The position numbers and the translations under genes are program-made. The notes beneath the pieces were generated by a model, which saw only the letters and a list, made by a program, of their open reading frames with translations, searched no databases and was not told the origin of the DNA. A DNA stretch of 6,971 nucleotides from Alcaligenaceae bacterium (GTDB lineage Bacteria > Pseudomonadota > Gammaproteobacteria > Burkholderiales > Burkholderiaceae). Shown piece by piece: positions 1-5,677 of this stretch (the first letter of the stretch is position 1; every line of letters begins with the position of its first letter). Location: NCBI GenBank assembly GCA_947445495.1, contig CANFEI010000056.1:1-6971 (forward strand), written 5' to 3'.

Positions 1-67
1 AATCCTTTGTAGGACACGATGAGTAGAAATAATCACAACTCCCATTGTAAGACGGCACAAGGGCCTC

Positions 68-119
68 GACTCAGGAATTTCCTAAGGAATTGTTCGCTGG
101 CCTCGATCTTGGTTAAACT
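68..119 (+). promoter_or_regulatory. Possible promoter/operator region of the fabL-like gene
   Basis: A weak sigma70-like pair is visible: TTGTTC at 90-95, then 18 nt, then TAAACT at 114-119. That would leave a 5' leader of roughly 25 nt before the ATG at 149. Just upstream lies GACTCAGGA (68-76). The same 9-mer recurs at nearly the same distance ahead of the carrier-protein gene, again followed by a CTTGG..TTAAA element, which makes the region more credible than the poor hexamers alone. No transcription data support it. Confidence 0.3.
73..89. repeat. Alternating AGGAA/TTCCT dyad in the leader
   Basis: AGGAA (73-77), TTCCT (79-83) and AGGAA (85-89) follow each other with one base between, forming two overlapping perfect 5-1-5 palindromes. 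AGGAATT also occurs as a direct repeat (73-79 and 85-91), with copies 12 nt apart. It sits just upstream of, and abutting, the putative -35 region of the first gene. That position would suit a regulator-binding site, but no regulator is encoded nearby, so the function is a guess. Confidence 0.25.
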
Positions 120-148
120 TCATCTTTCCCTCGGAGCGATCCCCCATC

Positions 149-904
149 ATGAGTCTGCCCCTTTCCGGCAAAGTAGCCTTAGTCACCGGAGCCGCGCGCG
201 GCATTGGTCGCGCGTGTGCCTTAAAGCTAGCATCGGCCGGCTGTGACATCATCGCCAACTACTACAACAGCTCAGATGAAGCCGAAGCGGTGTGCGCGGA
301 GGCCCGCGCCATGGGCCGCCGTGCCATCGCGATTCAAGCCAGCGTGGGTGTCCCCGATAGTGTGACTGAGATGTTTGAAATCATCACCAAAGAGTTCGGT
401 CACTTGGACATCGTGATCAGCAATGCGGCCTCAGGTGTCTTGAAGCCGGCGATGGATATGACATTGAAGCACTTCCGCTGGTGCCTAGAGACCAATGCAT
501 TTGCAGTCAATCTGCTCGCCCAGCATGCAGCTCCACTCATGAAAGATGGTGGACGCATCATCGCCATGTCCAGTTTGGGTGCGCAACGTGCGATGCCGCA
601 TTACGGTTTTATTGGCGCATCGAAAGCGGCGCTCGAGTCTTTGGTGCGCACGCTTGCGCAAGAGCTAGGTCCTCGCGGTATTCGGGTCAATACGGTGTCG
701 GCGGGCGTTGTGGATACCGACGCACTGAGTCACTTTCCAAACCGCGACCAGGTCTTGTCTGAATTCGCTGCACGCACGCCAGCCGGACCAAGCCTATTGC
801 CGACGAATGTTGCTGACGCGGTGTATCTGTTGTGTTTGCCCGAGGCTGCTTGGGTTAATGGCCACACCCTCGTGGTGGATGGCGGTTTTGCGATTTCGGG
901 TTGA
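149..904 (+). CDS. fabL: FabL-type enoyl-[ACP] reductase (short-chain dehydrogenase family)
   Basis: A 251-residue SDR protein predicted to reduce trans-2-enoyl-ACP with NAD(P)H, the last step of each elongation cycle, in the cytoplasm. The cofactor motif TGAARGIG is at residues 13-20. The usual NNAG is replaced by SNAAS (91-95), as in Bacillus subtilis FabL (NNAASGVL). The active site has S141/S142 and a Tyr-x6-Lys pair (Y152, K159). This spacing is typical of enoyl reductases, whereas ketoreductases have Tyr-x3-Lys. The stretches DTDALSHFPNR and TPAG also match remembered FabL sequence closely. The ATG at 149 has GGAG at 133-136, a rather long 12 nt away. The gene ends 5 nt before the ketoreductase ATG, so the two should be co-expressed. 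A specialised SDR with another enoyl substrate remains possible. The family assignment rests on recalled motifs, not a search. Confidence 0.85.
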   Translation: MSLPLSGKVALVTGAARGIGRACALKLASAGCDIIANYYNSSDEAEAVCAEARAMGRRAIAIQASVGVPDSVTEMFEIITKEFGHLDIVISNAASGVLKPAMDMTLKHFRWCLETNAFAVNLLAQHAAPLMKDGGRIIAMSSLGAQRAMPHYGFIGASKAALESLVRTLAQELGPRGIRVNTVSAGVVDTDALSHFPNRDQVLSEFAARTPAGPSLLPTNVADAVYLLCLPEAAWVNGHTLVVDGGFAISG

Positions 905-909
905 TCACG

Positions 910-1668
910 ATGGCATTTGAATCAGGACTTTCTGGCAAGGTGGCAATCGTCACCGGTGGCTCGCGTGGTATTGGTCGTGCGATTGTCGAACTGTTAGCCG
1001 GCCAAGGCGCAAACGTGACGTTCTTTTATCGGGGCAATCAGGCTGCGGCGGACGAGGTCGTAGCCGGCGTGCACGCTGCGGGCGGGCAAGCCACTGCCAT
1101 GCAGGTGGACGTCAGCGACTCTGCAGCGTGCGCGGCGGCGGTTGAGGCCGTGGCCGAGCGCTGTGAGCGGATTGATATTCTGGTGAACAACGCCGGGATC
1201 GTGCGTGACAACCTGATGGCCGCCATGGAGGACGACGAGATTTCTGATGTGCTCAACACCAACGTTGGTGGCGTCTTTAACGTGACGCGCCCGGTGATTC
1301 CCTACATGATGTCTCAGCGCGCTGGTCGTATTGTGAATTTGTCTTCGGTGGCCGGCAATAAAGCGGGCCGAGGGCAGGCTAATTATGCAGCGAGCAAAGG
1401 GGCGGTTGATGCCTTGACGCGTGCCCTGGCGGTTGAGTTGGCACCGCGCAAAATTTTGGTGAATGCGGTGGCGCCGGGCGTGATTGAAACCGAAATGTCT
1501 CAGCAAGTGCGTGATCTGGCGGACGATGAAGTCAAGCGCAATATTCTGCTCAAGCGTTACGGGCAAGCGCAAGATATCGCGAATGCGGTCGGGTTTTTAG
1601 TCTCCGATCTTGCTAGCTACGTGACGGGACAGGTCCTGTATGTGGACGGCGGCTTTAAAATGGGGTAG
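910..1668 (+). CDS. fabG: FabG-type 3-oxoacyl-[ACP] reductase
   Basis: A 252-residue SDR predicted to reduce 3-ketoacyl-ACP to 3-hydroxyacyl-ACP with NADPH. It has TGGSRGIGR near the N terminus, NNAG at residues 93-96, and the catalytic set S146, Y159, K163 in a QANYAASKG context. The end, SYVTGQVLYVDGG, is typical of FabG. Length and motifs are those of a standard, intact FabG, so this is the plain ketoreductase of the locus beside its enoyl-reductase relative. I chose the ATG at 910. A TTG at 901 overlapping the previous stop would add only three residues, and neither start has a strong ribosome site, so translation is probably coupled to the upstream gene. It is likely a paralogue of a housekeeping fabG elsewhere in the genome, dedicated to this pathway; that last point is inferred. 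Confidence 0.9.
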   Translation: MAFESGLSGKVAIVTGGSRGIGRAIVELLAGQGANVTFFYRGNQAAADEVVAGVHAAGGQATAMQVDVSDSAACAAAVEAVAERCERIDILVNNAGIVRDNLMAAMEDDEISDVLNTNVGGVFNVTRPVIPYMMSQRAGRIVNLSSVAGNKAGRGQANYAASKGAVDALTRALAVELAPRKILVNAVAPGVIETEMSQQVRDLADDEVKRNILLKRYGQAQDIANAVGFLVSDLASYVTGQVLYVDGGFKMG

Positions 1669-1681
1669 AAGGCCCGTTTCT

Positions 1682-1735
1682 GACTCAGGATTCAGGTTCT
1701 TTGCTGCGGGGTTTCCCTGATACTTGGGTTAAAAT
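1682..1735 (+). promoter_or_regulatory. Possible internal promoter before the carrier-protein gene
   Basis: The 98-nt gap between fabG and the ACP gene is the only sizeable break in the locus. It carries TAAAAT at 1730-1735, a five-of-six match to a -10 box, inside CTTGGGTTAAAAT, but no convincing -35 at normal spacing. GACTCAGGA at 1682-1690 repeats the 9-mer at 68-76. TCAGG (1692-1696) and CCTGA (1716-1720) could pair across a 19-nt loop. No intrinsic terminator is evident, so read-through from fabG is also likely. This may be a second promoter that boosts the abundant carrier protein. Confidence 0.35.
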
Positions 1736-1766
1736 GACGCGCGCTGACACACATTTGGAGTGAACC

Positions 1767-2195
1767 ATGGCTGAAGCAGTCATCTCGAAAGAAGAAATCA
1801 TGGCGGTTTTCCCAACCGTCCAAAAAACGATGGCCGATGCATTAGGCTGCGATGTCGATGACATCAAGCTCGACGTCTCGCTGATCGAAGGGCTAGATGC
1901 CGAATCGATCGATTTCCTTGATATGGTGTTTCGCCTCGAGCGCGCCTTTAAAATCAAAGTGCCCCGCGGCAAGATCATTGAAGATGTCCGCGGCGACATG
2001 TCGGTGGCCGATTTCGAAGAAAACGGCATTCTGACTGAAAAAGGATTGGCTCGCCTGCGCGAATATTTGTCTGAAATCGACGCTTCGCGCTTCAAACCCC
2101 CGATGCGTGTGGATCACATCGCACGTTTATATACGCCAGAAACCTTCTGCAAGCTCGTGATCCGCGCTCAGCGTGCATCACCAGCCGCTGGCTGA
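1767..2195 (+). CDS. Long acyl carrier protein, AcpXL-like around the attachment serine
   Basis: A 142-residue acidic protein predicted to carry the growing chain on 4'-phosphopantetheine. The attachment site is S47 in LDAESIDFLDMVFRLE, with Glu-Ser-Ile replacing the common Asp-Ser-Leu. The following FKIKVPRGK resembles recalled rhizobial AcpXL (SLDFLDIVF..FGIKIP). The usual length is about 80 residues for AcpP and about 92 for AcpXL. The extra sequence appears to lie between the FKIKVPRGK segment and a last helix, YTPETFCKLVIRAQ (122-135). It includes ENGILTEKGLARLREYLSEI (85-104). It therefore looks like an internal insertion of some 40-50 residues, not a simple tail. The ATG has a good ribosome site (GGAG, 1757-1760, 6 nt spacing). 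The stop overlaps the next start by one base. It is the likely substrate of the AcpS domain at the end of the locus. Confidence 0.88.
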   Translation: MAEAVISKEEIMAVFPTVQKTMADALGCDVDDIKLDVSLIEGLDAESIDFLDMVFRLERAFKIKVPRGKIIEDVRGDMSVADFEENGILTEKGLARLREYLSEIDASRFKPPMRVDHIARLYTPETFCKLVIRAQRASPAAG

Positions 2196-3076
2196 TGGTT
2201 CTCGACAGGGCGAGCGCCATCAAGGCCTCGCCAACCGGTCGCTTTGCCGCTTTTTCGTTCGTTGACCGTATAACCAAGATTGAAGGGGTTGCACGCGTGA
2301 GCGGCCTCTATACCATCCCACCCACCGTTTCGCTTTTCCCCGTCAGCCTGGTGGCAGAAGCCATTGGTCAGCTTGCTGCGTGGGTAGCGATGTCGTCTGT
2401 GGGGTTTACGCATAGGCCGGTCGCGGCGCTGGCCGGCGATACACGGATGCACAGCCTGCCCAGGCCAGGCGATACGCTTGAGCTCATTGTCGACATTGAA
2501 TCCTGCGACGCGGAGTCGATTACCTACAAGGGCCGTGCGCTTGTTGAAGGAAGACTGATACTCGAGCTGCAGGATACGTTGGGGTCGATGCTCGATATTC
2601 ACGAGTTTGACGCGCCCGCCGCGCTGGCGGCCGACTTCGAGTTACTCAAGACGGTGGGACGCTCGCCTGGTGCATTTGCGGGTGTGCCGTTGCCGGATCT
2701 CGCTGACCTATCCTCCGATCGCGCTGACCGCCTGGAAGCCATCTTGACGGTTCCCCAGGTCGCCGAGTTCTTTGAAGATCACTTTCCCTCGCGCCCTGTT
2801 TATCCGGCTACGTTATTGCTGTATGCACAGCAACAGCTCGCTCAGCGTTTGGCCGAGGCTGTCGCGGGCGGCCCAGTACGAGTCTCTCGCATTACCAACG
2901 TCAAAGTGAGGGCGTTCACCGCTCCTGGCACTTCGCTTGTCTTGTCTGCAGAGCAGGCCAGTCCCAGCCAAGAGGATCTTGAACCTATTTTGATTAAAGT
3001 CGGCGCATCAGCGAATGGCCGCACAATTGCGGGCGCAAAAATGTTTTTTGCGCCAGACCCCGGAGAAGTCGCATGA
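2195..3076 (+). CDS. Double-hotdog 3-hydroxyacyl-[ACP] dehydratase with a split catalytic pair
   Basis: A 293-residue protein predicted to convert 3-hydroxyacyl-ACP to trans-2-enoyl-ACP. Two FabZ-like hotdog halves are visible. The first (about 15-135) aligns with FabZ through FSFVDRI, VAEAIGQLA and RPGDTLELIVDI..ITYKGRALVEGRL. The second (about 180-290) has DHFPSRPVYPATLLLY and a later hotdog strand region. FabZ needs a His (in GHFPG) and a Glu 14 residues later, supplied by opposite subunits of the dimer. Here the first half keeps the Glu (E55) but has lost the His loop, while the second keeps His (H196) and has Tyr (Y210) at the Glu position. One composite active site per chain is therefore expected. 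The ATG overlaps the ACP stop (TGATG) with no clear ribosome site, which suggests re-initiation. The stop overlaps the ketosynthase start (ATGA). Assignment of the hotdog fold is firm; exact substrate and direction are inferred. Confidence 0.82.
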   Translation: MVLDRASAIKASPTGRFAAFSFVDRITKIEGVARVSGLYTIPPTVSLFPVSLVAEAIGQLAAWVAMSSVGFTHRPVAALAGDTRMHSLPRPGDTLELIVDIESCDAESITYKGRALVEGRLILELQDTLGSMLDIHEFDAPAALAADFELLKTVGRSPGAFAGVPLPDLADLSSDRADRLEAILTVPQVAEFFEDHFPSRPVYPATLLLYAQQQLAQRLAEAVAGGPVRVSRITNVKVRAFTAPGTSLVLSAEQASPSQEDLEPILIKVGASANGRTIAGAKMFFAPDPGEVA

Positions 3077-4386
3077 CCGCAAGACGTCGCGTAGCGATTA
3101 CAGGTATTGGCCTCGTGACTCCTGCGGGGCTAGATGTTGCCTCCACGTGGGCGCGCATCAAGGCTGCTAAAGGTTGCGGTGGACCCATCACGTTGTTTGA
3201 TGCCTCAGGATTCTCGACGCGCATCGCCGCGGAGGTGAAAGGCTTTGACAGTCTGCCACCCATCGACGATCTTAAGTTGCTCAAGTACACCAGCCGGGCT
3301 CATCGTTTCGCGTTGGCTGCAGCGGATCAAGCGATTGCGGACGCCGGCGTGCGTCCCAATCACCAAGATGCAACACGCTGGGGTTGCGTAGTGGGTGCGG
3401 GCATGATGACGGTCGCACATTCTGATGTTGCTGCGATACAAAAAGCGGCCGCACCCAGGGGTGATTTTCAGGCAAACGGTATTCTTGAGGAACCTGTCGC
3501 CAACGACGTGATGGCGTTCAGCCGCAGTTTGTCAACGGCTGGCGTCTCGTTATTGTTGCGGCGGTTTGGAATTCGGGGCTATGCATCGACCGTTCATACC
3601 GCGTGTGCGTCGGGTGGACAAGCGGTTGGTACGGCGCTGCGTTTGATTCGCCGAGGTGTGGCTGACCGAGTGCTCACTGGTGGTTTTGATTCAATGATTT
3701 CGCCGGTTGGCCTCTCAGGATTTTGTCTGTTGTCAGCTGTGTCGCCGGATAACGACAATCCCGAGCGTGCGAGCCGCCCCTTCGATCTGACACGCAATGG
3801 ATTTTTACTCGGAGAAGGTGCCGGTTTTCTGGTGCTTGAGGAATGGAATAGCGCCGTACAACGTGGCGCAATCATCTATGCCGAGTTAGCTGGCGACGGT
3901 AACTCACTGTCCTCTTATCGCATCACAGACTCACATCCATCTGGCGATGGTCCGATCCAGGCGATGCGTCGTGCGATTGCCGATGCAGGTGCCGAGCAAT
4001 CAGATATCGATTACTTGAATGCGCATGGCACCTCGACACCCATGAATGATCGCAGCGAATGCTCGGCCGTCAATGTTGTGTTTGAGGGACGTACGAAAGA
4101 GGTTGGCGTCAGTTCCACAAAGAGTGTGATGGGCCATTTGATTGCCGCCGCCGGTGCCGTTGAGGCAGGGATTTGTGCCTTGGCGATTCGTGATGGTTTG
4201 ATGCCACCTAATGCTAATTTGCAGCAGCTCGATCCTGATTGTGATGTCAATATTGTGCGGGACGCACCGCGCTCTGCCCGTATCAGGATGGCGCTCTCGA
4301 ATTCTCTTGGGTTTGGCGGCAGCAACAGTTGCTTGGCCTTGCGAAACCCCGAAGAAACCGCGGCCTTGATCGCCGCAGGACGGTAA
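3073..4386 (+). CDS. Catalytically complete FabF-type 3-oxoacyl-[ACP] synthase (KS)
   Basis: A 437-residue ketosynthase predicted to condense malonyl-ACP with an acyl chain, the elongating step. The thiolase-fold signatures are intact: the nucleophile C178 in HTACASGG, H318 in NAHGTSTPMND, and K350 and H355 in TKSVMGHLIAAAGAVEA. PFDLTRNGFLLGEGAGFLVLEE is also canonical, as is the final glycine-rich SNSLGFGGSN. Length is normal for FabF (about 410-440). The ATG overlaps the dehydratase stop by 4 nt and is preceded by GGAGAAG (3062-3068). The gene is followed after 5 nt by a Cys-less homologue, so the two probably form a KS/chain-length-factor-like heterodimer, as in type II polyketide and some specialised fatty-acid systems. 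A counterpart exists in the rhizobial locus (fabF1XL/fabF2XL), but I cannot say which one this matches. Confidence 0.9.
   Translation: MTARRRVAITGIGLVTPAGLDVASTWARIKAAKGCGGPITLFDASGFSTRIAAEVKGFDSLPPIDDLKLLKYTSRAHRFALAAADQAIADAGVRPNHQDATRWGCVVGAGMMTVAHSDVAAIQKAAAPRGDFQANGILEEPVANDVMAFSRSLSTAGVSLLLRRFGIRGYASTVHTACASGGQAVGTALRLIRRGVADRVLTGGFDSMISPVGLSGFCLLSAVSPDNDNPERASRPFDLTRNGFLLGEGAGFLVLEEWNSAVQRGAIIYAELAGDGNSLSSYRITDSHPSGDGPIQAMRRAIADAGAEQSDIDYLNAHGTSTPMNDRSECSAVNVVFEGRTKEVGVSSTKSVMGHLIAAAGAVEAGICALAIRDGLMPPNANLQQLDPDCDVNIVRDAPRSARIRMALSNSLGFGGSNSCLALRNPEETAALIAAGR
4377..4383 (+). promoter_or_regulatory. Ribosome binding site that sets the KS2 start
   Basis: AGGACGG, spanning the end of the upstream ketosynthase gene, lies 8 nt before the ATG at 4392. 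This favours 4392 over the in-frame ATG at 4329, which would add 21 residues lying inside the upstream gene. Starting at 4392 also places the conserved beta-strand sequence RIVITG right at the N terminus, as in other ketosynthases. Confidence 0.5.
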
Positions 4387-4391
4387 TTGAA

Positions 4392-5663
4392 ATGAGTCGA
4401 ATCGTCATCACCGGAAACAGCGCGATTTGCGCAGCGGGGTTTGATCCGTCTGCCATCGTCGACACCTTGATAGCGGGTCGTTCGATGTTTGCGCCGTGCG
4501 CGAGCTGGGACACCGAGAAATGGCCAAATGGCCTAGCGGCCGAGGTCTTGGATTACAACGGCGGCAAACTACTCGGAGACCGAAAATTACTAAAGCTTGT
4601 GCGTCGCTCAGATGTATTTGGTATTTATGCCGGTACGCAGGCGATCGAGCAGGCGGGATTGCCTGCGCATACACAAGCGCTCGATGAAGTCGTTGCGGCT
4701 CAGTACGCAGACCAGACAGGCTGCTACGTCGGGTCTGGTGGCGGTGCGTTCGAAGTGAGTTATGACTTCTTTCCTTTGATGGCTGAGAGCGGCGAGAGTC
4801 TTGAGACCTTTGGTAAAGAGCTCTCGAATACTGTGAACCCGATGTGGTTGTTGCGCTCTTTGCCCAACAATGTGTTGTGCCACGTGAGCATTCGCAATCG
4901 ACTGAAAGGTCCAAACGGATGTATTACGAACCACACAACCAGCGGGATTCTTGCCGTGGTCGAGAGCGCTTGGGCGTTGCGCGAAGGCGATGCCCAGCGG
5001 GTTGTCGCTATTTCGCATGACGCACCCATTGAGCCACAAACATTGCTTTATCTCGATCGTGTTGGCTTGGTCTCCAAAGACGTCTTACGTCCTTTTGATT
5101 CTCGCCACGATGGCTGTTTATTGGGTGAAGGTGCCGCCGCATTAGTACTCGAAACTGAGGCGAGTGCAAAAGAGCGCGGCGCGAAGATTCTTGGCGAATA
5201 CCTAGGCGGTGGAGATGCCTCCGAGGGTGAAGGCCTATTTTGCATCCGTGCTGACGGCGACGGGTTAAGCCGTGCGATCGAACTCGCTTTGAGCGATGCA
5301 GGTCTGACGCCCACTGAGGTGGGAATGATCGTGGCGCACGGCAACGGAACCGAACAGTCAGATGCCTCTGAGGCCGCTGCGTTGCGGAAAGTCTTTGGCC
5401 AAGATATGCCACCGGTGACCGCCAATAAATGGTCGATTGGGCACTTGTTTGCTTCGTCTGGGTTGGTCGATATAGCGATTGGCCTTGAAGCAGCGCGGCG
5501 TGGTGTCGTGCCTGGTGTTGCAAACCTTGAGCAGCTGGCACCGTCATGCGCCGGTCTGAACGTTACACAGCAAACGCGCCCGACGCGCAGCGATGTCGTC
5601 CTCGTGTTGTGCAGGGGCTTTGCAGGCACCAATGCCGCAGTGTTGCTGCGTGCAGTACGCTAA
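4392..5663 (+). CDS. Ketosynthase homologue lacking the active-site Cys (chain-length-factor-like)
   Basis: A 423-residue FabF-family protein. The nucleophile elbow reads TNHTTSG where active enzymes have TACASG, so Thr182 stands in the Cys position. C177 lies five residues earlier and does not align. Both catalytic histidines remain (H316 in VAHGNGT, H351 in NKWSIGHL), as does K346, and the GEGAAALVLE segment is normal. The overall fold is intact and there is no frameshift, so this is a specialised partner and not a decayed gene. By analogy with chain-length factors and KSQ decarboxylases, it may pair with the upstream ketosynthase to set chain length, or decarboxylate malonyl-ACP to make a primer. 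Both roles are inferred. Thr is not the Gln usual in those proteins. The start was chosen from the ribosome site at 4377-4383. The next gene follows after 14 nt. Confidence 0.87.
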   Translation: MSRIVITGNSAICAAGFDPSAIVDTLIAGRSMFAPCASWDTEKWPNGLAAEVLDYNGGKLLGDRKLLKLVRRSDVFGIYAGTQAIEQAGLPAHTQALDEVVAAQYADQTGCYVGSGGGAFEVSYDFFPLMAESGESLETFGKELSNTVNPMWLLRSLPNNVLCHVSIRNRLKGPNGCITNHTTSGILAVVESAWALREGDAQRVVAISHDAPIEPQTLLYLDRVGLVSKDVLRPFDSRHDGCLLGEGAAALVLETEASAKERGAKILGEYLGGGDASEGEGLFCIRADGDGLSRAIELALSDAGLTPTEVGMIVAHGNGTEQSDASEAAALRKVFGQDMPPVTANKWSIGHLFASSGLVDIAIGLEAARRGVVPGVANLEQLAPSCAGLNVTQQTRPTRSDVVLVLCRGFAGTNAAVLLRAVR

Positions 5664-5677
5664 CTTCGGCTGACGCA

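Noticed and set aside
19..246. 75-codon open frame on + strand, with AGGA-like sequence just before its ATG
   Set aside because: It runs about 98 nt into the well-supported fabL-like gene in another frame. The product has no recognisable domain and looks like out-of-frame translation. A short leader peptide cannot be excluded.
994..1572. Long minus-strand open frames (also at 5008-5632 and elsewhere)
   Set aside because: They lie wholly opposite strongly conserved genes, show repetitive Arg/His/Ser-rich or low-complexity composition, and match no family I recognise. They are shadows of the coding strand.
1692..1720. Hairpin TCAGG/CCTGA as a terminator after fabG
   Set aside because: The 5-bp stem has a 19-nt loop and no downstream T-run, so it does not look like a terminator.
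4329..4391. Upstream ATG extension of the second ketosynthase
   Set aside because: The added 21 residues are arginine-rich and unlike ketosynthase N termini, and they lie within the preceding gene. The ATG at 4392 has a better-placed ribosome site.
5546..5677. Upstream ATG extension of the AcpS-acyltransferase fusion
   Set aside because: The extra 44 residues come from the shifted frame of the second ketosynthase's C terminus and do not resemble AcpS. The AcpS domain fits a start at GTG 5678.
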